From assembly GCA_019095985.1 (NCBI GenBank), contig CM032659.1, positions 4,616,138 through 4,680,137 on the forward strand: a stretch of 64,000 bases of DNA, written 5' to 3'. Positions 37,381-48,655 of this stretch are shown one piece after another (the first letter of the stretch is position 1; each line of letters starts with the position of its first letter). The DNA comes from Streblospio benedicti. Its lineage: Eukaryota > Annelida > Polychaeta > Spionida > Spionidae. The translations under genes and the position numbers were made by a program. The notes under the pieces are model-generated. The model was not told the DNA's origin. It searched no databases and saw only the letters and a list, made by a program, of their open reading frames with translations.

Positions 37381-37502
37381 AGCACGCCAAGTGAAGCCTC
37401 AACACAACTTGCAGTGAAATGTTTGCATGACTACCTGCTGGTAATTAATGTGATCTAAACATAATAATACACTGACCATGTAACATTTACAGATGATAAT
37501 AT

Positions 37503-37532
37503 CACAGATTAGTTAACTTTAACTAATCTGTG
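37503..37532. repeat. 30-bp palindrome present only in copy A
   Basis: CACAGATTAGTTAA and TTAACTAATCTGTG form 14-base perfect arms around CT. The matching place in copy B lacks the palindrome and reads straight from ACAGATGGTAA to ATCTTAAAATT. So it is an insertion in A or an exact loss in B. Confidence 0.7.
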
Positions 37533-37947
37533 GTAATAATCTTAAAATTAAGGCCGTGAGCTAGCGCCATCTATTGGCCGCATCTGCAATTAAAATTTTC
37601 ACCGTCAACTGGCACCATCTAGTGATGCCCCCAAACCCCCCTTGACAATCTGTGCACCTCCCTCGTTCAACATATTATGCATCCGAATTTTTTGGGCTTC
37701 GCCACTGTACAATTAATGCTTTGACATACATAATTTGGAAATAATAACCTATATTGATATTCCAGCACTATTTTTTGCCTTTTGAGACAACTATAATCGA
37801 ACACAAATCTAAATGTTTGATAATGGACTATATGGCAGACTACCTGCAGGGGGAATATTTGGAAGTATTATAAAAAAGAGTATGATGATGAAAAAAATGG
37901 GAAGTGGTAGAGATGGTAGAATCTCAGACTCAGGAGTCGGGACGGGA

Positions 37948-38455
37948 GGCCACGTGGTGTTGGGTACATGGACCTCCAGAGGCAGGCTAGGTAGCCAACT
38001 GAGCCTCGGGTGTGGAGGATCACACTAGCTACAGTTTTCAAACTAGGTGAGTTTTTTAAGTGCAGAGGTGTGGCTCTCCTCTACACGGACACACCTTTAA
38101 GGCTTCCGAACCTCTCCGCTAAGGCCTCCACCGTCTAGTAGTAACACTGTACGGTGGCGACGCTCTGTGTGGAAATCAGCAATTCAGTGGCAGATGCACA
38201 ACGAATGGTTTTAAGCGACATCAACTTGCAGATGATTAAAGTAGATGGAGGCCACAAGGTGTTGGCCATGGACCTGCAGAGGAAGCTTAGGTTATCAACT
38301 GAGCCTCGGCGGTGGGGGTAAATCACTCTAGTTATTGTTTTCAAACTAGTCCTAGGTGAGTTCTTTAACGGGCAGAGGGGTGGCTCTCCACAACACGGGT
38401 CACACCTTTTTAACAAGGCTTCCGAGCCTCATGTTTGATGTCTCACCGTCTAGTA
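37948..38455. repeat. Dimeric direct repeat
   Basis: Two units starting GGAGGCCACGTGGTGTTGG (37948) and GGAGGCCACAAGGTGTTGG (38250) run in parallel for about 200 bases. They share ACTGAGCCTCGG, GTTTTCAAACTAG, GTGGCTCTCC, CACACCTTT and ACCGTCTAGTA blocks. The units are diverged. The family is not recognised and I see no coding frame. Confidence 0.65.
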
Positions 38456-38555
38456 TACAGCTAAATTTATTAACCTTGATGTAATGCGCCTCGATTTTGC
38501 ACGATTTTCTGTGTAATGCGGATTCAATCATTGACCGTGGACCCCATTTATATTA

Positions 38556-39450
38556 TACTAGCTGTTTTGCCCGTTGCTCCGTTGAAACAGTTGAGATCCA
38601 GAACACATTAAATGCTGCTCCTCCCCATCCTTCCCTCCTGTCCCACATCCCCTAACCAGTTCTTAGCAGTATACAGGTGTGTGACAGATTAAATACACCT
38701 CCATCACCGTCCTCCCATCATATGTCACAGCCATTTACACACTAAATGTACTAAATATGACAATGATTGATCCTCTAATATCCCTCCCCAGCTACTGCTA
38801 CCCATGGTAAACACATGCCGGAGCAGATTAAAATGTCCCACTCATCCCTACTCTTCCTTCCACCCCACCCCTCTTCTCTCCCCAACCCTCTACCCCATCC
38901 CCATCCAAACAGGTCCATAATTAATGCACCCCTTCCTGCTACTGATCTGGTTGAAACAGAAGAGATCTGGAACATATTAAATGCTCCTCCCTTCCCATTC
39001 TTTTCCCCTGTCCCACATCCCTCACACCAGCTCCCATCACTATACAGGTCTTGGAAAGATTAAATATACCTTCATCACCTTCCTCCCACAGTCATATGTG
39101 ACAGCTACATGTATACACACACTGACATGTATGTGCAATGCTTGATCCCCTCTAACATCCCCTCCCTCCAGCTACTCCTACCCCTGCTAAACAAGTGCAG
39201 ACCATTAAATGGTATTTCAATCACCCCCTTTCTAATGCTGCTCGGGTTGAAATTGATGAGATCTGGAACAGATTAAATGCTCCTCCCCGCCTCACCACCA
39301 GCCATGTCCGCCACCCCCACCGCCACCCCCGCCATATGGACACACACCCTTTCTGCCAACCCCTCCTCAAAACAGGTCCGGAGCAGATCAAATGCACCTC
39401 CATCACCATCACCACCCTCCCCAGCTCCCTCGTTGTATGACTGTACGAGT
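38556..39450. repeat. Tandem cluster of a C-rich dispersed repeat (three units)
   Basis: Units begin near 38570, 38940 and 39235 with GTTGAAACAG or GTTGAAATTG, then GAGATCTGGAACANATTAAA, followed by long CCTCCCC-rich stretches, ATGATTGATCC and TACCCNTGNTAAAC blocks. Related single units lie at 39755 and 40793. The head resembles the common invertebrate repeat motif CTAGCTGT-ACCCGGCG. No protein is encoded. Confidence 0.65.
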
Positions 39451-39754
39451 GACGGTAACGTACGTTTGACATAACTGTGCCTTTATGACGTATCAACGTA
39501 CGTTTGACATATATACAAACGTTTAACGTATTACGTACCTTTAACAAACATGGCCCTGTGAAGCAACCTTTCCTTAAATTTTTTTTTTTGTTTTTATCAT
39601 TAAAACCAATATTATTTGGTTTTAAATGTGACATTATAATAACGACCACCAAGTTGTCCTGATTTTACATACATAGTTTGAAGTGTTTTACGTCTTGTGG
39701 TTAAAAAGCCTTTTGTGACGCAAAAATCGCCTCTTCCTTTATATATATAACTAG

Positions 39755-40010
39755 CTGTCTACCCGGCGCTGCTCGGGTTGAAAAGAAAGAGATCCGAAAC
39801 ATCAAATCCTCCCTCCCTCCCCATCCTTCCTTCTGTACCCCTTCCTCACACCAGTTCCGGATAGAATACACCTCCATCACCTTCCTCCCATCGGCATAAG
39901 TCATAGCCATACATACACACACTACATGTATGGCAATGATTGATCCTTCTATTACACCCCATCCCACCAGCTTCTGCTACCCCTGGTAAACATGTGTGGA
40001 AAAGATTAAA
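39755..40010. repeat. Single unit of the C-rich dispersed repeat
   Basis: It starts ACTAGCTGTCTACCCGGCGC and CTGCTCGGGTTGAAA, then follows the same order of blocks as the cluster at 38.56 kb and ends near CTACCCCTGGTAAACA. The preceding TATATATAA may be the insertion site. Confidence 0.65.
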
Positions 40011-40789
40011 TGAGAAAGAAGAGAATTACAGTATTTAAGGTTGACAATCACATAATGTATTTAGATAAACAAAAAATACCAGAAATAGAATTTATAGATG
40101 ACACGAATATATAAAACATTAAAAATAAAAACATTGAATTTATTTACTTTGCAGAAGTTGACTGTCATGATATCATAACGCAAACAGCATCTTAGTTTAG
40201 AAGTCCTTTCTGTTTCCGTTGTGCCCGGCTTTCGTACACGTGCTGCCATCTATTATACGTCATCAAAATGAAATTGTACAAATTTAAGTTTTTGACTTTT
40301 TTACAGGACCAGTATTTTAAAATGCTATATAGTGATTAATATTACTTTTTATTCTTATTGGGTCAAAGATGAATAGTAAAAACAATATTACTGTGAAAGA
40401 CAGACACTCTGAACAATATTTAGAAACAAATAAATGAAATAACAACCCTAATTGCATTTTCAATAAAACTAAAAATTGGTCCTTAAAATTGTTTTATCTA
40501 TTTTTTTCTGGTAAAAATAATAGTATTTCTTAAATTCTTTGCAACACACTATTCTTCAATACACACTCTCTAACAATAGCAAACATAAGTTGTTTCAGGC
40601 TTCTTAAAAACCAATTTTATTCTATAAGAAAGAATTAGAGCCAAACAATTGACTAATATATTTTTATATATATAGATTTTTTCCATCTGCATAAACAATG
40701 TTCACTGAAGATATGCTATTAAGTTTTGATGACCACGCCTATCAATATACATGATACAGGAGTATCAATAACTTATAAATTATAACAAA
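40011..40789. other. AT-rich DNA without recognised features
   Basis: This is mainly A/T-rich sequence with a short GC-richer patch near 40220-40260. I see no gene, RNA or repeat that I can name. Confidence 0.6.
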
Positions 40790-41132
40790 CTAACTGTATA
40801 CCCGGCGCTGCTCGAGGTTGAAACAGAAAAATTTGGAACACATTAAGTCCTCCCCACCCCATCCTTCCCTCTGTGCCCATTCCCCAACACCAGCTCCCTT
40901 CAGAATACAGGCCCGTGACGGATAGAATACACCTCCATCACCTTCCTCCCCCATCGGCATAAGTCACAGCCATGTACACACTATATGTATATTGCAATTA
41001 TTGATTATTGATCCCTCTAATATCCCTCCCACCCCTCTGCTACCCCTGATAAACACGTATTGGAACAGATTAAATGTTCCACCCTCCTCTACCGCTTCCT
41101 TCGCCCCCCTCCCCTCTTCTCCCCCAACCCTC
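40790..41132. repeat. C-rich dispersed repeat unit running into an assembly gap
   Basis: The head ACTAACTGTATACCCGGCGC is followed by the same block order as the units at 38.56 and 39.755 kb. It is cut off by the N run at 41133, which suggests the repeat itself broke the assembly. Confidence 0.65.
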
Positions 41133-41232
41133 NNNNNNNNNNNNNNNNNNNNNNNNNNNNNNNNNNNNNNNNNNNNNNNNNNNNNNNNNNNNNNNNNNNN
41201 NNNNNNNNNNNNNNNNNNNNNNNNNNNNNNNN
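41133..41232. other. Assembly gap (100 N)
   Basis: Exactly 100 undetermined bases, the usual placeholder for a gap of unknown size. Order and orientation across it are not guaranteed. Confidence 0.98.
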
Positions 41233-41689
41233 CAGTTTAACTTTCACATATCGTTGATAGGTCTCGTGGTGCAGGTGCATTTTACATTTCACGACAACAA
41301 TCAGAATCTGTCAGTCTCAATCGTGACTGACTACAGCATAAATGATTACACGCACAAACTGGGTTTCGCTGATCGAGACTATCGCTGTTACAACATGTCA
41401 CTTAAATCGAGTGCATTTTTGTGCACCGGTAAAAGCGTGTTTACACAATGCGTGGTTCAATCGAGTACATTCGATAATGGCTGCGCCCATTTGCGAGCAA
41501 AATCATCAGTATTTTAAGAAAAAACGTACAAGTTTTTAAAATATTTGGTCATTTCCCTGAATTTCGAAATTTCGATCCTGATCAGAATGATCGGAATCCA
41601 CTTCATTTTTCGGAATGATTACAAAATTCCGAATACTTGGCAACCCTGTCATACATCCGTGGTACATATGCATTTCATGATTGTTGCAT
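41233..41689. other. Unassigned sequence after the gap
   Basis: This is moderately GC-balanced and non-repetitive within the window. A plus-strand frame stays open but runs back into the N run and matches nothing I know. A short TTTCGAAATTTCG palindrome lies at about 41565. Confidence 0.5.
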
Positions 41690-42770
41690 GTATTGCCTTG
41701 GTGACAATTTCTTTCAAAACTTTTTTAGAAGGTTTGTGCTCAAATCAATATCATAGATACTAGGAAGGTTATAATAATATAATTTATCAGCAAAATTTTT
41801 AACTAAAGTATGGGATGTTTTTCCTTTTAAACTATATTGTCTAAGAATAATATCTCTTGTAGGTTCTTGACTTAAAAGGCTCCTAATGAAATTAAGAATT
41901 TTAACATCTAATTGAGCAGTTATTGGACAAAATAAATAAAGCAGATGTGGCCGTCCTGTCTGGGAGGCCCATCAAGCATCTCAGACTATAGTTGTGAAAA
42001 CTGGTTAGCTTTTTCAAAGCATTTTCCTTTACATGAATAGATTCTAGGGAGTATAGAGCCCTGGACATGACATACGCATTAAAATTTTTAATGCTAGTGA
42101 AGAACGGTAGGCCGTTAAAACCATGCAATCCGGCACCAGCCAGGGCATAAAATGTTTTCCTGGCAAGTTTAATCCGATCATCGACTGCAATGTTCCAATC
42201 CAAAATGGACCTTCTAACACCTAGGTGTGTCATTTCATCCATAACAGGAACGGAGTTACCATTACTATGCCAAGGCATATTTTCTTTTAGATGATCTATA
42301 AAAGATTGTGATTTCAGATTGAACTGAACAATGACCGTCTTGTCTGGATGTATAACGTACCGCTCATCATTAGCATATTCAGTGATCAAAGACAATAGGG
42401 ATTGTAACTCCGATGGGGATTCTGATAAGATTAACATGTCATCTGCACATGTTGGCGTAGGGAGCCTTATGGAGCCTATAGACAATCCTAAGTTTGATTT
42501 AACGGTTGAATTAAGTAACTTACATATGTAAGAAATATAGTCATCTGGTGAGGGATGCCTGTTATTACCTTGGAGAATATAGTAATAGTCAGAGCATTCT
42601 CCTTCCCCCAAAATTTTTTCTCTAAGATTCTCATGCGAGGGATGTCTTAAGTCTCCACCAAGGTCCACTAGATGGAGCCCCAGTTCATGTAGTTTATCCA
42701 ACAGTGATTCATGTCTTAGAACGTCAAACGCCTTTTCACTTAACATCATCTTAATCACGTGATTTACAAA
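41690..42770 (-). mobile_element. LINE reverse transcriptase fragment (Jockey/Nimb-like group), broken
   Basis: The longest frame (42758 down to 41901) begins with a KAFDVLRHESLLDKLHELGL-type RT motif. An internal deletion follows, then SIGSIRLPTPTCADDMLIL (catalytic ADD core), DKTVIVQFN and the thumb region with FNAYVMSRALYSLES and LRCLMGLP. After one frameshift near 41930 the C-terminal region continues in another frame (LDVKILNFIRSL, YNLPSIYDI) to about 41690. The GVPQG region and the endonuclease are missing. PTCADD in place of YADD is typical of some invertebrate I/Nimb/Jockey-group LINEs. The exact clade is uncertain. Confidence 0.85.
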
Positions 42771-42785
42771 TATTTGATTTTAAAA

Positions 42786-43062
42786 CTGCCACTAGATGGT
42801 GCCAGTTGCTTGTGTAAAATTTGTCTGCAAATGCGGCCGAGCTCACGGTCTTAATTTTAAGATATTTACCATCTGTAAATGTTACATGGTCGGTAACCTA
42901 TCATGTTTAGATCACGTTAATTACTAGCAGGTACAAACATTTCACTGCAAGTAGTCTCTGAGGCTTCTTCATAGCGTGCTTGTATATAGATGGAATGCTA
43001 AGATGCATACCAATGTCCAGAAAATATTTTGGTGACATTGGTTACTGAATATAGAGTTAGGA
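42786..43062 (-). repeat. Copy B, distal part (matches 37140-37624 of copy A)
   Basis: Inverted relative to A. Shared blocks include ACTAGATGGTGCCAGTTG, GTAAATGTTACATGGTC and CCAGAAAATATTTTGGTGAC. It lacks both the 149-bp element and the 30-bp palindrome present in A, so it preserves their empty sites. Confidence 0.75.
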
Positions 43063-43064
43063 TC

Positions 43065-43490
43065 CGTGCAGCAGTGTTATGAACACGCTGTACACGTTGG
43101 ATTTGACAGTCGGGTAAACCATAAAAAGTGAGTTTCCATTATAAAAGGCGAGAACTGATGAAGGCATGAACAATTTTCTCGAAGCTTCCATTGTGAGAAA
43201 CTTCCTAATCTGTCCAATACGACGAAGATGTCAGTTGCAAGATTTAACAAGGGCAGACACATGAGGTTGAAGTGTCATATTTTGGTCAAAGAGTACCCCT
43301 AAATTACGAAAGCAGTTGATGTTGGTGTGATATTTGTTCCCAATTCTAACTGACTCAATGTCAACTGTATCCTTTGTCGGGAGGGGGTTATAGCTACTAA
43401 TTCAGTTTTTGCTTCATTCAGTTGAAGCTTGTGTTCACGCATCCAAGCTCAGTCTTATATCAGCTATGCAAGCCTCCATCTCAAGTATCC
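43065..43490 (-). mobile_element. LINE reverse transcriptase fragment (CR1/L2-like), broken
   Basis: On the minus strand, pieces in different frames read WMREHKLQLNEAKTELVAIT, then FRNLGVLFDQNM, ALVKSCN, LRRIGQIRKFLTMEASRKIV, HAFISSRLFY and GLPDCQIQRVQRVHNTAARI. This is the thumb and connection region typical of CR1/L2 elements. At least two frameshifts and a stop separate the pieces. It sits in copy B exactly where copies A and C carry composite repeat R. Confidence 0.85.
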
Positions 43491-43544
43491 AAAGTAATAG
43501 TACTATATTTTTTTATGTTTTAGGGGCCTAGGGGCTGCCAAATA

Positions 43545-46500
43545 ATTTTGTTTATTTTCTACAGTATACAGTAGATGTACATGTATAATCGGCTAATTAT
43601 CTTCTCATGATGACCTGAAGATTTATTATTATCATTAGATATAGACCCTGTACAGGGCCTGTACTTAATGGCTGCACAGAGGTTCATTTAATCTGTTCCG
43701 GAAAGTTAAAACACTTCCAAAACAAGCTGTTCAATATGCAGATGTAAAGAAACAAAATTTTATAAATTATTGTTATAACTTGCACTTGATGAGAAAAAAA
43801 ACAAAGACTTGGTGAAAGATTTGTCTACAATTTATTTATTAAAATTAGCATGAGTATGTACAATTAACACAATCCTGCCACACAAGCTTGTACACAACGA
43901 CAATCATCAGACAACACGCGGCGGACATGGACTAAGGAGTGGCAAGAGTGCACATTATCAGAGTTATCGGGAAGTCTGCTGTATAAAAATAAAAACAATG
44001 CTATTACATTTACCCAGTACACAATTTTCAAAAAAAAATGAAAATTGGAAGGTTGTTTTCTACGTTGCACAACAATGTTTAACTAGTACTGTAGGTGGCA
44101 CATGCATTGGAATTGATAATAATCAACAGAAGGATTTTCCTAAAGAATAACTGCATAACATTGAGGCGCAAGTCAAAATACATATGCTTCTACGGGCATA
44201 AGCGTTTTACCAATTACAACAAATACTTTTCTTTTCTTAAATACTTATATTGTATGATTATTTTGGTTCCATGTTTGTCCTCCAGGCACACAGTAATACA
44301 TCTACAGTCCAGATATAATAATAAATAGCACACAATATAAAAATAGAGTTCTCTATACAAGTTGCCAGTTGCATACTTCATGGGCGGCTTTTATTAACAT
44401 TGGTAGTGATAAGTTACAACTGATCACTTTTAGTATATTTTGAATTTTTAGTTCATGCAGTTTTTGTTAAATAAATACTGAACATATAGATTGCGTAAAT
44501 GTTACCATTTGTGCTCTGCAGAGCTAACACTAACCAATGTTTAGATCAGTTGATAATTAATAAAAGCCACCCATGAAGTGTAAAATTCGAAGTCACTCAA
44601 CATATGGATGGAAAATCTTACAATGGCCGCTTGGATGCAGGCTCATCGTAAATCGCAAAGCTCACACAATGCTAAGTCTTTTACTTATTTAAAAATTTTA
44701 AACATGATTTTAGAAAGTTACACTGTTTAATTTCAAGGGGAAAAGGTGGAATGGCACGACATTATATAAGAAGCATCTTTAATCCTAAATCTCATTCCAC
44801 AAAAAATAAAAACAAAAACTCTACGAACAGACGTATTGCAAAATTTGTATAAATATTTGATTCTCAAAAAGCTAGATTTAAATTATCAAGCAATAAATAT
44901 ATAAATATAATTCAAGATTTTGCAATATGAAAAAAAACGAGACATTATAAAATGTAGAAATGCACAAAAAATGGCAGTCTGTGATTTGTGATTTTGTGCT
45001 ACAGATTATCGTGCAAATTTACCTAAATGATCCAATATCAATAACATTGACATATCAATAGTAAAAAAAATAAAAAATCATGACAAACATATGCTCGTGA
45101 TTTGTGTGACGTGGACTATTTGGGACTTCATTCTTGTGGGAACATCAACTGGACAGCAACAAAGTAATTTTTTTTTCGAACTTCCTAACAACATTGTTGA
45201 CATCATTTTAGCTTTCAACAGTTAAATTTTAACAAAGATGAAGGATAATTTTTGGCATTAGACCAGCAACCGGTGACATTTTGCCATGAATACGATTTTT
45301 AAAACGTATCAAACATTCTGTAATTTTGTTGTACATTAAGTTCCAATCAACAGATTTGCCATAAAAATTATCATGTACATGAATTTCTATCAAAATAAAC
45401 GTAAGATGTTCATTGATACCGGACTTTCAAATGGCAATGTTTCCGATTCATGTTTACACTGGCATGCCTTCAAATTATCCTCTAACAACAACAAAGACTT
45501 TTGGTTGACGCTGTTTCAAGTTAACAGGTTGCAAGTGTCACAGAACTTTGCACGTTTCTCCAGTTTCAAAACAAAACAATGTTCATCACAAAAATTGGTA
45601 TGGATAAAACATTGCAAAAATAAACAAGCGATCAATAATGAACTCAGCAATTGATAGCGGCAGAGTAAATCGTCAAAGGACCTCGTAAAAAACCCATTCA
45701 TTAGCAAGAAGTTTGTGTACAAAATTTCAAGTATAAAGCAACATTAAACCACATAATTATACAAACCCGAAATCTTTGCATGGTCTTTTTGTATTATTAA
45801 ATTGATATTCCAACCTTTAAAAATATTATAAAACAGGCCCGTTTTTTTTCTTAATATGAACGAGCACTATTATGAATTATCACAACAACGCCGTGCTTGT
45901 TTGTTATGATCACTGTCGGTTACATGATTCTCTCCAAGAACAGATTTCGTATTGCACTTTATAATAGTGATATCACTATAAACATTATATAAATATTCAT
46001 AACAAAAAATATGAAATCAATAACTGTTGCATTTAACAATTTCTGTTTTTCTTTACAATTACACCTGATCTAAACAACAATAACATTGTTTATATTACAA
46101 TGAAAAACTTGTACAACGATTAAATCCACTTCTGTCGTGACTTAACGTTTCTTTGGTGAAATTTACATTTTAACAGTTGCAAAACACAGCCACTAACAAA
46201 CATGCACCTAATATTTTATCACGAAATGGTGTAGCTGAGATATTTTAAGATAGCATTGAATAATTTTGCCAAAACTGTAAATGCGGAACAGTTTCAAATG
46301 TGTTATGGTCACATGACGAGGAAAGCACCAATAGAAACAGCTGTCTACACAAATCTCAACAGTATCACAACCCACGGTGGCAAACATTATGCAAAAACAT
46401 CATAGTCAGATCAATTCTAATTGTTACTTCACAAGAACGTTGCTTTCCACAGCAAAAACGATCTATGCAGATATGATATAATATTCAGCTGTACAAGTGT

Positions 46501-47871
46501 TATCCCACACAAAAAAACAAACAATTGTTGGGTTATTTAAGTTCTCTTGTAATGGATACTGATGATGTATGTTTGTTACAAACTTGTTCCAACAAAAACA
46601 CTTCAATAGATTCAAGTTGACAAAAAAATTAGCAGGCTTAACAAAAATCTTGTCTTCTCATGGACATTCAGATGCAATACACCTACAACTACACATATTT
46701 AGCACTGGGTAAAATATCAATGCCTCAAACTTTGCAACACACTTCCCAGCTTCGAGTTTACAGTCATTCCCTACATTTCCAAATGTATTCCACCATTTTT
46801 TAACATTAACTTCTATGGTCATAGTCTGTCAATATATTTGGCAATATAAAACTGCTTCATCTGCTTCTAGATGTCATTCTATCAATTCAAAAGTAGCAAC
46901 AATGTTTCAATAGCACATGATTTGGAGCTTTAAAATGGCTGGTTTCACTTTCCATAAAATTACTGTCAACATTGATTGTGAGGGGAATTAAATCATCCAT
47001 ATTTAGCACTCACGGATCCACACATTCTACTAACTACAGGCTGCCCACAAAAAATATATATCATCTTTCCACAACTTGGTCTGGACATGGACACAAATCT
47101 GTGAAAGCAGTTTATAAGTGTTTTTATGCATTTTTACGGACAGATGGACAGTTTGTCGGATATTCCCAAAATCCGAGCTTCTGTCCTTTGTAGCATTTCA
47201 GGCTTGTCCTTCAAGCTCAATCCTTGCATGACATTTGCAAATTGCGAGAATCTGAATTTTACACCAGTCTGATTCTCATCTGATTCGATTGATTTGTGTG
47301 TTTCGTATTGGAAATCACAAGCGTGTCTGTTCCGTGTTGGAATGCCACTGAAGCCAGCACCCAAATATTGGGTATAATCGGCTTAGTGATTATCCACTGT
47401 GAGTTTGGGACGGCGCAGCCTCCATCTGCCAGGTTGTGAGCTGTAATCTCGATCATGAGGTTTCGTGTCGGTCGCATCACCTTTTGTAATCGTCTAACGG
47501 CTGCACCATTTTCTCTGAAAGAACATAGCAATATAACTGTAATGTATACAGACGCGAAGAGCATTTTAAATAAAACATTTGCCGTTAACGAGATTTACTT
47601 TTTTTTCTGCCAATTGATATTTATTAATGAGAGAATACTTAATACTTTTTGCACAGATAAAATGAATTTCATGCCATTATTAAGTTCCACAATGTCTTAT
47701 AATGATTCTTAGTGCACATGCATATGTATACAAACTATTTCCAATACCGACAAAACAAAACTATTACAAACACGAGCCAAAAAGTGGCTCCATTTTCCAT
47801 TTATAAATTCATCATTTGCTGAGTATTTGTGTAAGACACAAAATATATCAACAATAAATAAATTGTTCACT
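43545..47871 (-). repeat. Copy B, main part: inverted duplicate of the PTPN4-like last exon and 3' UTR
   Basis: Read on the minus strand it follows 31893-36230 of copy A block by block, including the last-intron end, the last exon, the 3' UTR and the AATAAATAAATT signals (near 43825-43840). Similarity looks well above 90 percent, with small indels. It includes intron sequence, so it is a DNA-level duplication. Lying downstream and inverted, it cannot be spliced onto the phosphatase transcript. Confidence 0.85.
47477..47514 (-). pseudogene. Duplicated last exon of the PTPN4-like gene in copy B
   Basis: The acceptor TTCTTTCAG is kept and the frame reads (N)[12 protein letters not shown] followed by TGA at 47477-47479. 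One extra base relative to copy A (GACGATTACAAAAGG against GACGACACAAAAGG) changes the tail and brings the stop forward. Without upstream exons on this strand it should be inert. Which copy has the older version is not decidable here. Confidence 0.75.
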
Positions 47872-48219
47872 TTTTAATAAAAAAAAACATATTAAAAATA
47901 TCTAACGTGATTTTAAACCCCCCCTTTGTCAAATTATAATGTTTTTTATACACGGTGTCGCTCTAAGTTTGTTAATCACGCATCCCGGGACTCCCAGTTA
48001 AATACTAAAAAAAACTGTAGGCTAATTTCAAATTTTTAAGCGGAGGGGCATTTCAACTAGGGTTCATGTTTTGGACAGTCTTAAAGTTGGGTACTTTTGG
48101 TTTATGAAATACCTTCATAATCAACTTTTTGGGTAAAAACAGGAGGCTAAATTTCTGTTAATATCAGTGTGGTACAGACCCTGAGCCAAAATAAACGCAA
48201 TTCCTCTGCGTATATATTC
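47872..48219. other. Spacer between copies B and C
   Basis: A poly-A run, a CCCCCCC patch and AT-rich DNA lie here. I see nothing I can name. Confidence 0.6.
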
Positions 48220-48519
48220 TTTTGAAGATCAGGCAAATTAGCCTCTATTGTTTATCTTAGCTTACGGAAATTAGGTTACATGTTTTGAAAAAATGTTTAG
48301 GAAAAAGAAATTGTTGGTGTAAATAATAGAAATACCTATATTAGTACCTACTCTAACCAGTGTCCTACCAAAAAACATTTGGTAACATTGGTTACTAAAT
48401 TAGACACCAGGTAGCAGCACCTGACGGTATATAACATTACCGTGGCGCCACCTATTGCATTTTATTGGAATTAATTGATTGATGCGCCACCTTATGGAGA
48501 AGGATAGAACTATGAAACA

Positions 48520-48580
48520 AGCATGGCGAATGGTTAGCGCAGCTGGATCGCCAAACGGAAGGTCGTGAGTTCGATTCCCC
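48520..48580 (+). repeat. tRNA-like unit 1 in copy C
   Basis: GCATGGCGAATGGTTAGCGC (A box, one base lost) and GAGTTCGATTCC (B box) are correctly spaced on the plus strand. The T stem does not pair. This is the counterpart of 36958-37030. Confidence 0.55.
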
Positions 48581-48585
48581 TATGG

Positions 48586-48655
48586 ATTTGGTAGCCGAGT
48601 GGTTGAGCACTGGCTTTCTAAAAACGATGGTCTTCTCAGTTCAGTTCGACTATCT
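48586..48655 (+). repeat. tRNA-like unit 2 in copy C
   Basis: GTAGCCGAGTGGTTGAGCAC is a Leu/Ser-type A box, followed by CTGGCTTTCTAAAAACG and a degenerate B box AGTTCGACTA. This is the counterpart of 36890-36952. Confidence 0.5.

Larger units (their letters stand above)
31893..37624 (+). repeat. Segmental repeat copy A: native last exon, 3' UTR and downstream DNA
   Basis: This block recurs in inverted orientation as copy B (42786-47871, lacking the middle portion) and copy C (48220-53667), and its distal part again as copy D (53768-54555). Match points include the intron end before the last exon, the whole 3' UTR, the polyadenylation region and the tRNA-like block. Copy A is the one joined to the coding exons, so I take it as the original. 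Similarity to B is high by eye, with scattered small indels. Confidence 0.85.

Noticed and set aside
39221-39652. 143-codon minus-strand frame
   Set aside because: It lies on the C-rich dispersed repeat. Low-complexity composition explains the lack of stops.
41074-41517. 147-codon plus-strand frame
   Set aside because: It only stays open because it crosses the 100-N gap. Neither side has a recognisable domain.
43545-47871. Copy B as a processed retrocopy of the phosphatase mRNA
   Set aside because: It contains the end of the last intron and lacks the other exons, so it was duplicated as DNA.
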